Below, one piece after another: positions 36,618-44,945 of a DNA stretch of 64,000 nucleotides. Where the stretch lies: assembly GCF_023101085.1 (NCBI RefSeq), contig NZ_CP064703.1, forward strand, positions 5,270,001 through 5,334,000, in the 5' to 3' direction. The stretch's first letter is position 1; every line of letters starts with the position of its first letter. The position numbers and the translations under genes are program-made. Under the pieces are notes generated by a model that had not been told where the DNA came from, did not search any database, and was given only the letters and a program-made list of their open reading frames with translations. The DNA is from Bradyrhizobium sp. 170 (GTDB lineage Bacteria; Pseudomonadota; Alphaproteobacteria; Rhizobiales; Xanthobacteraceae).

Positions 36618-37577
36618 TCAGCCGATCGTGACCGGCGGCGTACCGTGGGTGTGAAACGACTCGATCGTCTTCAGCCCCCACGCCTGGCCCTTCTTGCGCT
36701 CTTCCTCGGTCCAGACGATCGGCTTCCAGTCGGGCGCGAGGATCAGGCGGGCGCCGGCGTTGGCGACCTCGACGCGGTTGCCGCCGGGTTCGTAGACATA
36801 AAGGAAGAACGTCTGCTGGATCGCGTGCTTGTGCGGGCCGGTCTCGATGTGAACGCCGTTTTCGAGAAAGATATCGGCGGCGCGCAAAATTTCCTCGCGG
36901 CTGTCGAGGGCGTAGGTGACATGATGGAAGCGGCCGGCCTTGCCGTAGTGATCGCGGGTATAGGCGAAGTCGTAGCTCTTGTTCGACATCGTCATCCACA
37001 TCGCGGCTTCGGTGCCGTCGTTGAGCACGATCTGCTCGGTGGTGCGCAGGCCAAGATAGTTTTCGAAGAAGAGCCGGTTGGCCTTGATGTCGACGGCGAG
37101 GCAATTGAGGTGATCGAGCCGGCGGACATTGACGCCGCGGGCGGGAAAGCGCTGCGCCTGGTTCTTCAGCGCCGGCTTGAGTTCGGGCGGCGCCTGATAC
37201 CATTCGGTCTCGTAGTAGAGTTCGACGATATGGCCATCGGGATCGCGGCAGCGGAACGCCGGTCCCTGCCCCATGTCGCCGTCAACCCAGCCGATGTCGA
37301 AGCCCGATCCCTTCAGCGCGGCGACGCGGCGCTCCAGCGCCTGCGGGCTGCGGGCGCGCAGCGCCATGTGCTCCATGCCCGATGTTTTCGCGGCCGTCAG
37401 CTTGAGCGAATAGCGCTCGTAATCGTCCCAACCGCGCAAATAGACCGACTCGTCTTTTCGTCCGCTGACGGTCATGCCCATGACGTCGACGAAGAATTTC
37501 AGGCTCTCGTCCGGCTTCGGCGTCAGCAATTCCATGTGGCCGAGATGGGCGAGATCGAAAATCGGCTCGGGGGTCAT
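36618..37577 (-). CDS. VOC-family extradiol dioxygenase (catechol 2,3-dioxygenase type)
   Basis: About 319 residues in two VOC modules. The C-terminal module holds the iron ligands: RLDHLNCLAVD, RFHHVTYALD and YEPGGNRVEVAN (His, His, Glu). It should cleave an aromatic diol next to the hydroxyls using Fe(II) and oxygen. AGGAG precedes the ATG at 37577. It lies downstream of GalB/GalC/LigI-type genes in the same direction, so it is a candidate for the ring-cleaving step of the locus, although that pathway normally uses a LigAB-type enzyme. Confidence 0.85.
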   Translation of the reverse strand: MTPEPIFDLAHLGHMELLTPKPDESLKFFVDVMGMTVSGRKDESVYLRGWDDYERYSLKLTAAKTSGMEHMALRARSPQALERRVAALKGSGFDIGWVDGDMGQGPAFRCRDPDGHIVELYYETEWYQAPPELKPALKNQAQRFPARGVNVRRLDHLNCLAVDIKANRLFFENYLGLRTTEQIVLNDGTEAAMWMTMSNKSYDFAYTRDHYGKAGRFHHVTYALDSREEILRAADIFLENGVHIETGPHKHAIQQTFFLYVYEPGGNRVEVANAGARLILAPDWKPIVWTEEERKKGQAWGLKTIESFHTHGTPPVTIG

Positions 37578-37610
37578 TGTGTTGCTCCTGATCGCTAAAG
37601 TTTCTCGGTT

Positions 37611-37715
37611 CGTCATCCCCCGCGAAAGCGGGGATCCAGTACGCCGCGGCTTCTCGGTCGAGCACGAACGTCTCTGGAATACTGGATCGCCCGCCTTCGC
37701 GGGCGACGACTGCTG
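37611..37715. repeat. REP-like palindromic element
   Basis: About 105 bases with CCCCCGCGAAAGCGGGGATC and GGATCGCCCGCCTTCGCGGGC hairpin parts. The core GGGGATCCAGTACGCCGCGGC recurs near 56250 with one change. Such intergenic palindromes are common in Bradyrhizobium. Confidence 0.65.
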
Positions 37716-37724
37716 TGCGGATGG

Positions 37725-38570
37725 CTACCTAAGCGCCCGCGTCACGTCGTCGAACAGTTCATCCACCGAGAACGCACGCGGAATGAGTTTTTGCTGCGCG
37801 GAATAGCTGATGATCAGTTCCAGCGAACGCTGCATCTCGGCTCGGTCAAAATGCGGCGCGGCGGATGAAGCGGCAGCAGATTCGGCGAGCAGCCGATGGA
37901 CCTCCCGTACCACGTCCGGATTCTTGTCGGACAGTGCCTGGCTCACCACCACCATGTGATTGATCGGCACCACCTTGTTTTTCTCGAACCAGGCTTTCTC
38001 TTCCGCAGCGACATCGGCAAACAGCGGCTTCAAATCCGCATGATCCGATTTCTCGCCGAGCACCGCATCGAGTTCGCCGTCGATCAGCATCTGGATGATC
38101 TGCTTGCCAGCGCCCGCCCGCTTGGTCGTATCCACGAATTCGGCGACATGGGCGTCCTCGAAGGTCACCCAGTCGATCGAACCGAGATCGACGCCGTAAT
38201 CGTTGGCAAGAATGCCGCGCAGCCATGCACCGGTCGTGGTGGTGAATGAGCGAATACCGACGCGCTTGCCGTTGAGGTCGCGCGGCGCGAGCTTTCCCGC
38301 TCTTGCATTGTAAAGCGCGTGCCCATGCTGGAACCGCGCCAGCACGATATCCGGCAACAGCACCATCGGCTTCTCAAAAGACTTCGCCATCAGATAAGTG
38401 ACGATCGCCATTTCCGAGACGTCGAACGCGCCTTCACGGACCATCGGCTTGAAGCCTTTGTTGGTCGGCGAATAGTCGGCAAAGTCGAACTGAACCAGGT
38501 CGGATTTGACCGACCCGTTCTTGAGCGCGGCCGTGCCGGGATGGTCGCCGAGCAAGGTCCGCAGGCGCAT
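37725..38570 (-). CDS. 4,5-dihydroxyphthalate decarboxylase-like / binding-protein-fold protein
   Basis: About 281 residues of the type 2 periplasmic-binding-protein fold. FDVSEMAIVTYLMAKSF and FQHGHALYN resemble the family of 4,5-dihydroxyphthalate decarboxylase (Pht5), and the N-terminus lacks a signal peptide, which argues for a cytosolic enzyme rather than an ABC transport protein. GAGG precedes the ATG at 38570. It follows the GalC-like gene by 7 bases. Decarboxylation of a dihydroxyphthalate-like acid to protocatechuate would feed the same pathway, but the substrate is inferred. Confidence 0.65.
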   Translation of the reverse strand: MRLRTLLGDHPGTAALKNGSVKSDLVQFDFADYSPTNKGFKPMVREGAFDVSEMAIVTYLMAKSFEKPMVLLPDIVLARFQHGHALYNARAGKLAPRDLNGKRVGIRSFTTTTGAWLRGILANDYGVDLGSIDWVTFEDAHVAEFVDTTKRAGAGKQIIQMLIDGELDAVLGEKSDHADLKPLFADVAAEEKAWFEKNKVVPINHMVVVSQALSDKNPDVVREVHRLLAESAAASSAAPHFDRAEMQRSLELIISYSAQQKLIPRAFSVDELFDDVTRALR

Positions 38571-38577
38571 CACCACC

Positions 38578-39270
38578 TCACTCCTCCTCCAGCTCGTCGA
38601 CATAGACGAGCCCGGCTTTCGCCAGCGGTTCGCGCATATTGTACATGTCGAGGCCGAGGACGCCCGCGGCGAGCTTTTGGCGTTTGCCGTCTTCGTCGGC
38701 GATGCGCTTCTCGCCCTTGGTTACAACATCGGCCGCGTCCTTGCGTCCGATCACCACCACACCATCGTCATCGGCAACGACTACATCGCCCGGCACCACG
38801 TTGATCCCGGCGCAGACCACGGGCACATTGACCGCGCCCAGCGTCGCCTTCACCGTGCCCTTGGCCGAGATCGCCTTCGACCACACCGGAAAGCCCATTT
38901 CGCGAAGCGATTTGGCGTCGCGAACGCCAGCATCGATGACGAGCCCCTTGACGCCGCGCGCCATCAGCGAAGTCGCCAGCAGATCGCCGAACATGCCGTC
39001 GGTGTTGTCGGTGGTACAGCCGACCACCAAGACGTCGCCGGGCTTGCACTGCTCTACCGCGACATGGATCATCCAGTTGTCGCCGGGCTGCGCCAGTACG
39101 GTCACGGCGGTGCCTGACGTCTCGGCCCCGCTCCAGACCGGACGAAGATAGGGCTTCATCAGCCCGAAGCGGCCATAGGCCTCATGCGCGGTGGCGACGC
39201 CGAGCGCACCCAGCCGTTTGACGAGCTCGGCATCGGTTCGCTTGATGTTGCGGACGACGACGGTCTTCAT
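38578..39270 (-). CDS. galC: 4-carboxy-4-hydroxy-2-oxoadipate aldolase-like (GalC/LigK)
   Basis: The protein has 230 residues of the RraA-like aldolase fold. Signature stretches are [47 protein letters not shown] and the [15 protein letters not shown] metal/substrate region. GalC/LigK cleaves 4-carboxy-4-hydroxy-2-oxoadipate to pyruvate and oxaloacetate at the end of the protocatechuate 4,5-cleavage and gallate pathways. Its ATG overlaps the galB-like stop (ATGA), which supports joint function. Confidence 0.87.
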   Translation of the reverse strand: MKTVVVRNIKRTDAELVKRLGALGVATAHEAYGRFGLMKPYLRPVWSGAETSGTAVTVLAQPGDNWMIHVAVEQCKPGDVLVVGCTTDNTDGMFGDLLATSLMARGVKGLVIDAGVRDAKSLREMGFPVWSKAISAKGTVKATLGAVNVPVVCAGINVVPGDVVVADDDGVVVIGRKDAADVVTKGEKRIADEDGKRQKLAAGVLGLDMYNMREPLAKAGLVYVDELEEE

Positions 39271-39992
39271 GCCAGTTCCTCCATCGCCATCGGGAACAGC
39301 CGCTGATAAGCCTCGCCATAAGTCATCGGCTTGCCCGTATTGCGGCCGCCCTGCACGCCCCGCTGCAGCGCGACCCGCTCATAATAGGCCCACAGGTGCT
39401 TTTGCGCGGCGAGAATTTCGAACGTCTTGCGTTTGATCTCCCAGACCTCGTCGATGTTGAGGATCACCTGCGGCTTGAAATTGCACATCTCCGGCTGGTG
39501 TGGCTCGAACAAGAACACCGGCGGCGCCGAATAGGTGTATTTGGCGCCGGGCTTGTGCCCCATCGCCTGCGCGACCACGCGGGTTTCCTGAGCGAAGTGC
39601 GCGGCGTTCGGATGATCGAAATTATAGGGATCCTCCAGCGCATGGGTCAGCACGAAGGATGGATTGAGCTCGCGGTAGATATCGACCATGCGGTCGAAAT
39701 GCGCCTCGTTAAGCCGCAACGGATAATCGCCTGCGTCGAAGAATTCGATTTCCGCACCCAGCATCTCCGCCGCACGCTGCGCCTCGTCGCGCCTTCCGGC
39801 CTTGACCTTCTCCATCGTCGCGCCCGCCTCCTTCCAGGCGAACTGGCTCTCGCCACGCTCGCCAAACGACAGGCAGGCAATCTTGACGCGATAACCTTTC
39901 TTCACATGCAGCGCGATCGCGCCGCCCGCGCGCCAGACGAAATCGCCGGGATGCGCCGTGACCACCAGGCCCGTTTTGCCAGCATTGCTCAT
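39267..39992 (-). CDS. galB: 4-oxalomesaconate hydratase-like, PIG-L family (GalB)
   Basis: The protein has 241 residues of PIG-L/LmbE-type metal-dependent fold. The usual AHPDD zinc motif appears as AHPGD ([10 protein letters not shown]), and [11 protein letters not shown] supplies another metal histidine. PIG-L proteins are mostly deacetylases, but GalB of Pseudomonas putida is a member that hydrates 4-oxalomesaconate. The coupling with a GalC-like aldolase makes this role the best one. GGAGG lies before the ATG at 39992. The D-to-G change in the zinc motif may be normal for the hydratase subgroup. Confidence 0.82.
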   Translation of the reverse strand: MSNAGKTGLVVTAHPGDFVWRAGGAIALHVKKGYRVKIACLSFGERGESQFAWKEAGATMEKVKAGRRDEAQRAAEMLGAEIEFFDAGDYPLRLNEAHFDRMVDIYRELNPSFVLTHALEDPYNFDHPNAAHFAQETRVVAQAMGHKPGAKYTYSAPPVFLFEPHQPEMCNFKPQVILNIDEVWEIKRKTFEILAAQKHLWAYYERVALQRGVQGGRNTGKPMTYGEAYQRLFPMAMEELA

Positions 39993-40046
39993 GATCTGGA
40001 TTTCCTCCTTCGCTTCTACTTGCTGCCGGTCGCACGGGAAGCGCGG

Positions 40047-41045
40047 CTATTGCTTCGCTATTCCCGCCCGTTCGATCACCGCGGCCCATTTGTCGATATC
40101 GGCCTTCAGCCGGTCGAGGATCTCCTCGGGCGAACTGGCCTTGGCCTCGATGCCGAGATCGAGTGCGCGCTTCTTTAGCTCCGGCATGCCGAGCACTTCG
40201 CGCAGCGCGGCGTTGAGGGTCTTGATCACCTCCGGCGGCGTGCCCTTGGGTGCAAAAATCGCGTTCCAGGACCGCGCCTCGAAATCGCCGCCACCCGCTT
40301 CCTTCACCGTCGGCACGTCAGGCAGGAACGTGGTCCGGATCGTGCCCGAAGACGACACCGCAATGGCCGCCTTGTCGGCAACATGCGACTGCACCGCGCT
40401 GTAATTCTCGATCGCCATCTGGATATCGCCGCGCAGCAGCGCGATCAGCACATCCGGCGAGCTGCGGAACGGCACGATGGTGACATCGACACCGGCGGTC
40501 GATTTGAACAATTGCGCCGCAAGATTCTGGGTCGACCCGACATTGATGGTGCCGACATTGAGCATGCCGGGTTTTGCCTTGGCCGCCTTGATGAATTCAG
40601 CCAGTGTCGTATATGGTGAGCCGGCTTGCGTCACGAAGATGAAGTCGAAATATCCCATGCTCGAAACCGGAGCGAAATCGGTCACCGGGTTGAACGTCAG
40701 GTTCTTGAACAGCGACACGGAAATCGCGGAGCCGTTAGAGAACAGCGCCAGGGTATAGCCGTCCGCGGGCGCGGACAGCACGGCACGCGCGGCGTTGATG
40801 CCGCCGGCGCCCGCCATGTTCTCGATGACGAAGCGCTGGCCGAGCTTTTCGCCGAGTTTTTCGGTAACGAGCCGCGCCGTGACGTCGGCAACCCCGCCCG
40901 CGCCGAACGGCAGGATCAGCCGCACCGGCCTGTTTGGATAATTCTGCGCGTCGGCGATTTGCGGCAGGAACAACGCCGCCACCAGCATAGCCATCCCGGC
41001 GAACGACACGCCGCGCCGGCTCAGGGTGTATCGCTTGTCCGCCAT
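40047..41045 (-). CDS. TctC/Bug-type periplasmic binding protein
   Basis: About 332 residues with a signal peptide (MLVAALFLPQIADA). The mature start YPNRPVRLILPFGAGGVADVTAR and PADGYTLALFSNG are typical of the tripartite tricarboxylate receptor (Bug) family, which bind carboxylated aromatics or small acids in the periplasm. No TctA/TctB membrane partners are in the window. It lies 13 bases after the LigI-like gene and likely captures the substrate of the pathway. Confidence 0.88.
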   Translation of the reverse strand: MADKRYTLSRRGVSFAGMAMLVAALFLPQIADAQNYPNRPVRLILPFGAGGVADVTARLVTEKLGEKLGQRFVIENMAGAGGINAARAVLSAPADGYTLALFSNGSAISVSLFKNLTFNPVTDFAPVSSMGYFDFIFVTQAGSPYTTLAEFIKAAKAKPGMLNVGTINVGSTQNLAAQLFKSTAGVDVTIVPFRSSPDVLIALLRGDIQMAIENYSAVQSHVADKAAIAVSSSGTIRTTFLPDVPTVKEAGGGDFEARSWNAIFAPKGTPPEVIKTLNAALREVLGMPELKKRALDLGIEAKASSPEEILDRLKADIDKWAAVIERAGIAKQ

Positions 41046-41058
41046 CGCACGCGCTCCT

Positions 41059-41928
41059 TCAAAACTCGAACAATCGCGCCGGATTGTCGACCAGGATCTT
41101 CTGCTGCAGCTCGGGCTCCGGCGCAAACAGCGGAATGAGGTCGACCAGATCGCCGTCATTGGGCATCACCTTCACATTGGGATGCGGCCAGTCGGTCCCC
41201 CAGATCACGCGGTCCGGCGCGGTCTCGACGATACGGCGCGCGAACGGCACCGCGTCGTGGAACGGCGGGCCGCCGGATGACACGCGCTCGCAGCCGCACA
41301 CCTTGACCCAGCATTTCTCATCCCGCGTCATCAGGTCAATCAGCGTCCGGAACGGAAGCTGGTCGAGACCGTCAGACGCCTTGACGCGCCCCATGTGATC
41401 GATGGTGTATCGAACCGGCAATCTTGCCAGCATCTCTGCATATTCAGGCAGGTCGATCGCGTCGAAATGCAGATCGATATGCCAGCCGAGCGGCGCAACC
41501 ATCGCGACGATGCGATGGAAGGCTGCCATGTCGGGCACCCCGCCGAGATGGCGCACGAAGTTGAAGCGGCAACCGCGGAAACCGCCTTCGTGCAGTTCGC
41601 GAAGGCCACGCTCGGTGATGGTATCGTCGATATTGGCGACGGCGCGAAAGGTTCCGTTGCTTACGGCGATGGCATCAAGCGCCACGCGGTTGTCGGTGCC
41701 GTGCACGCTGGCGTTGACGATGACGGCGCGGCCGATCCCGATCTTCCTGTGCAGCGCCCGGAAATCCTCCAGCGGCGCATCGGGCGGCGTATAGGGCCGT
41801 CCCGGCGCGTAGGGGTATTTGTCACCGGGGCCGAAGATGTGGGTATGCGCGTCACACGCCAGCGCCGGAAGTTTGAATTTCGGCGTTCGCGTATCGGGAT
41901 CGGGTCCGGGAATCGTCGGCTTGTGCAT
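41059..41928 (-). CDS. ligI: 2-pyrone-4,6-dicarboxylate lactonase-like amidohydrolase (LigI)
   Basis: About 289 residues of amidohydrolase fold. LACDAHTHIFGPGDKYPYAP carries the HxH metal-site region and the sequence typical of LigI; later motifs include DLHFDAIDLPEY, YTIDHMGR and VIWGTDWPHPN with the final aspartate. LigI opens 2-pyrone-4,6-dicarboxylate to 4-oxalomesaconate, which GalB and GalC process further, so the three genes give a consecutive route to pyruvate and oxaloacetate. AGAAGG precedes the ATG at 41928; a longer start at 41961 is less well supported. Confidence 0.85.
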   Translation of the reverse strand: MHKPTIPGPDPDTRTPKFKLPALACDAHTHIFGPGDKYPYAPGRPYTPPDAPLEDFRALHRKIGIGRAVIVNASVHGTDNRVALDAIAVSNGTFRAVANIDDTITERGLRELHEGGFRGCRFNFVRHLGGVPDMAAFHRIVAMVAPLGWHIDLHFDAIDLPEYAEMLARLPVRYTIDHMGRVKASDGLDQLPFRTLIDLMTRDEKCWVKVCGCERVSSGGPPFHDAVPFARRIVETAPDRVIWGTDWPHPNVKVMPNDGDLVDLIPLFAPEPELQQKILVDNPARLFEF

Positions 41929-41974
41929 GGTGCCTTCTGCAGTGTTTTGGTCGCGCTTCATGGCGTCGCGATAT

Positions 41975-42700
41975 TCATGAAGTCGAATTTTCTTTCCGCT
42001 TTCCAGCAAGGCCCTTTGCAGGCGGCTGGGTGGGTTTCGCCTGGCGTGAGGCTGTGTCGAGATGATCTACATCTGACGCCTGCAACGAGGCGACCGTCGA
42101 CGCGACGAGTTGCTCGATCGCTTCCGCCATATCGGCGCCATCAGCTTCGCCGCGCGACAGCCGCGTGACCCGCTCCGGGCTGACGAGGGTATAATAGAGT
42201 GCGCCGAGCAGGAACTGCGACCGCCACACGATCGTCGTCCGCGGCAGATGCGGCAGACTTTCCTCGATCGCCTCGATAAAGGCGTTGGTGGTGTCGTCGA
42301 AGATCTCCGCGATGATGCGCCCCACCACGGCGTTGCCTTCGGCCGACATCACGGCCCTCAGCCGCGTGAAGCGCGCCCCGCCGCCGGCGAGGTCGCTGCT
42401 CGATGAAAACGCCGGCTGCACATAGGCCCGCACGATCGCCTCCAGCCGGTCCTGAACGTCGCGCACGCGCCGTGCCGCCACCAGCAACTCGATGCGGCGC
42501 TTGTTCATGGGACCGCAATGGCGCTTGTAGATTTCAAGCAGCAAGCCGTCCTTGCTCTTGAAATGATAGGTGATGCTGCCCGGATTGGCGCCGGCCTCCA
42601 GCGCGATGTCGCGGATCGACACGGCATTGAAGCCGCGCGTCGAGAACAACAGCTCGGCCGCACTCAGGATGGCTTCCCGCATGTTGGGATTTCGCGTCAT
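41975..42700 (-). CDS. TetR-family regulator
   Basis: The protein has 241 residues. The N-terminal helix-turn-helix is clear (AAELLFSTRGFNAVSIRDIA, GSITYHFKSKDGLLLEIY). The C-terminal domain binds an unknown ligand, probably an aromatic acid of the adjacent operon; the last 30 residues are a polar lysine-rich tail. It is the first gene of the minus-strand catabolic series, and a perfect inverted repeat 24 bases upstream of its start is probably its operator. Confidence 0.9.
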   Translation of the reverse strand: MTRNPNMREAILSAAELLFSTRGFNAVSIRDIALEAGANPGSITYHFKSKDGLLLEIYKRHCGPMNKRRIELLVAARRVRDVQDRLEAIVRAYVQPAFSSSSDLAGGGARFTRLRAVMSAEGNAVVGRIIAEIFDDTTNAFIEAIEESLPHLPRTTIVWRSQFLLGALYYTLVSPERVTRLSRGEADGADMAEAIEQLVASTVASLQASDVDHLDTASRQAKPTQPPAKGLAGKRKENSTS

Positions 42701-42723
42701 GGGATTTGCTTTCCGCTCTCGAC

Positions 42724-42743
42724 TTTTGTACGTTTGTACAAAA
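42724..42743. promoter_or_regulatory. Inverted repeat, putative TetR operator
   Basis: TTTTGTAC-gttt-GTACAAAA is a perfect 8-base inverted repeat with a 4-base spacer, between the start of the tetR gene (42700) and the divergent binding-protein gene (42823). Position and symmetry fit a TetR-dimer operator controlling both directions. Confidence 0.75.
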
Positions 42744-42822
42744 TATCAGGTCTAGTCAACAAACATCTGGGTGGTGGGCAGCCACCGCGACTGGCCCCGG
42801 GATGACAAGGGAGAACCGCCGG

Positions 42823-43623
42823 ATGCGTCGGATCATCGTTGCGTTTCTGATCGTTGCCGGCGCACTGGCCTGGCGTGGCGTCGGCCCTGCCATCGCGGCC
42901 GATCCGGAACCGCGCCTGATACTGGCGCCAACAGGCGTCTTGCGGGCCGGACTCTATCAGGGCACGCCGACCTCGATCCTGCCGGATGCCGGATCGGGCG
43001 GGCCGCGCGGCGTCGGCTACGATCTCGGCAAGGAGCTCGCGCGCCGGCTTGGCGTCCCCTATGAGCCGATCGTGTTTGCCAGAAACGCCGACGTCCTCTT
43101 CGCGGTCAAAGACGGAAGCCTGGACGTCGCCTTCACCAATGCTACGGCGGTGCGGGCGCGGGATATGGATTTCGGCCCGCCCTATCTCGAAATCGAACTC
43201 GGCTATCTCGTCCCGCACGGCTCCGAGCTGACAACGCCGGCGGAGGTAGATGCACCGGGGCTGCGCGTCGGCGTGACCGCGGGCAGTTCGTCCGACGCCA
43301 CCCTTTCGCGCGACTTCAAGCATGCTCAGATCGTTCGCGCCGCCACTTTCGATGTCGCGATCGAGATGATGGCGACCGGCGCGATCAATGCCTACGCGAC
43401 CAACAAGGCCACGCTGTTCGAAATGGCGGAGAAACTGCCGGGGTCGAAAGTCCTCGAAGGCCGCTGGGGGATCGAGCGGCACGCCGTCGCCATTCCCAAG
43501 GGACGCGAGCAGGCAATGGCTTTCATCCGCCAGTTCACGAATGAGGTGAAGTCGGAAGGCGTGGTCGGCGCAGCAATCGCACGCGCCGGATTGCGCGGCG
43601 CCATGATTTCGGCCGCGGAGTAG
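42823..43623 (+). CDS. Family 3 periplasmic solute-binding protein
   Basis: About 266 residues with a signal peptide (IIVAFLIVAGALAWRGVGPAIAA). GVGYDLGKELARRLGVPY, VKDGSLDVAFTNATAVRARD and GLRVGVTAGSSSD match amino-acid-type (SBP_bac_3) ABC binding proteins. GGGAG precedes the ATG at 42823; an in-frame ATG at 42802 has no site. No permease genes are adjacent. It is divergent from tetR and likely shares its operator. Confidence 0.83.
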   Translation: MRRIIVAFLIVAGALAWRGVGPAIAADPEPRLILAPTGVLRAGLYQGTPTSILPDAGSGGPRGVGYDLGKELARRLGVPYEPIVFARNADVLFAVKDGSLDVAFTNATAVRARDMDFGPPYLEIELGYLVPHGSELTTPAEVDAPGLRVGVTAGSSSDATLSRDFKHAQIVRAATFDVAIEMMATGAINAYATNKATLFEMAEKLPGSKVLEGRWGIERHAVAIPKGREQAMAFIRQFTNEVKSEGVVGAAIARAGLRGAMISAAE

Positions 43624-43706
43624 CGACCTCGCAACTGGCGCGCACGAACGAGGTGCGACGCATGAATTTCTCAAATGATACACCCAACAAGGAAGGATTT
43701 CGCCTC

Positions 43707-44681
43707 ATGTCCCCACGCAGAACAATCATCCGCAGCATCGCGGCCGCCCTGTTTACGCTGGCCGGCACCAACGTTTATGCGGAGCCGTTCCCGACCAGGC
43801 CCGTGCGCATCCTGGTGCCCTACGCCGCCGGCGGCGCCGTCGACGTGCTGGCGCGCACGCTCGGGCAATCGCTGTCGAAGACGTGGGGGCAACAGCCGGT
43901 GATCGAAAATCGTCCGGGCGCCGGCGGGACAATCGCCTCGCAGGCGCTCACGCAATCGGCGCCGGACGGCTACACGCTGATCCTGGTGGCAAGCGGCCAT
44001 CCGCTGAACCAGTTCTTCTATCCAAAACTGCCCTACGACACCTTCAAGGATTTTACCGCCATCAGCGCGATCGCCTATTCGCCGCTGGCGATCGTGGTGT
44101 CCAAAAACAGCCCGGTGAAGAATTTGCAGGAGTTGCTGGCGACCGCACGCGAAAAGCCGGAGTCATTATCGTACGGCATGTCCGGCAACGGCACCTCGGC
44201 CCATCTCGCCGGTGAGCTTCTCAACTACATGGCCAAGGTCAAGATCCAGGCGATCCCCTACAAGGGCGGCGCCCCTGCCCTCACCGCCGTGATATCAGGC
44301 GAAATTCCGATGAGCGTCAATCCGCTGCCCGAGGTCGTCGGCCAACTCGAAGGCAATGCGGTGCGCGCACTTGCGGTGACGACGGCGCAGCGCTCGAAGG
44401 CATTGCCTGACGTTCCCACGATCGCGGAGGCAGGCATCCCCGGCTATGACGCCTCGGTCTGGTGGGGTTTTCTCGGCCCCGCCGGCATGGCGCCTGACCT
44501 GGTCGCCAAGATCCACGCCGACCTCGCCGCCGCGCTGAAGGATCCGGTGGTTCTGACCGCGCTGGAAAAGATGGGCGCCACGCCGGTTGGCAGTTCGCCA
44601 AAGGATTTCGACGCCTTTATGCGCGCCGAGGCCGCGAAGTGGGAGCCGGTGCTGAAAGAGGCGAATATCAAGATGCAGTGA
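43707..44681 (+). CDS. TctC/Bug-type periplasmic binding protein
   Basis: About 324 residues. A signal peptide precedes FPTRPVRILVPYAAGGAVD, followed by SAPDGYTLILVASG and IPYKGGAPALTAVISGE, all typical Bug/TctC segments. GGAAGG precedes the ATG at 43707. It follows the family 3 binding protein by about 80 bases on the same strand, so the two may be co-transcribed for aromatic acid capture. Confidence 0.88.
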   Translation: MSPRRTIIRSIAAALFTLAGTNVYAEPFPTRPVRILVPYAAGGAVDVLARTLGQSLSKTWGQQPVIENRPGAGGTIASQALTQSAPDGYTLILVASGHPLNQFFYPKLPYDTFKDFTAISAIAYSPLAIVVSKNSPVKNLQELLATAREKPESLSYGMSGNGTSAHLAGELLNYMAKVKIQAIPYKGGAPALTAVISGEIPMSVNPLPEVVGQLEGNAVRALAVTTAQRSKALPDVPTIAEAGIPGYDASVWWGFLGPAGMAPDLVAKIHADLAAALKDPVVLTALEKMGATPVGSSPKDFDAFMRAEAAKWEPVLKEANIKMQ

Positions 44682-44945
44682 GGTAAGGTGGCTGGCCAAA
44701 CGCGCCGGCCGCCGCTCACCCGATCGGGTGACGCGCATCGGCCCCCGGCGCTGCTTCCGCCCGGCTGACAGGTGTCCCGAAATCCATGACGCTGCCCGAC
44801 TGAAGGCGACGGCAACGGCAAGCCTCTTTGCCGGACCCGAAATCTTTGCTACAGCAATCGTAACTACTTTAGCGTGCATTCATTTTTTACGACATTTCAC
44901 GGGGCTCACACAAAGGCCCCTTGCGTCCTATCGGGAGCGACCCGG

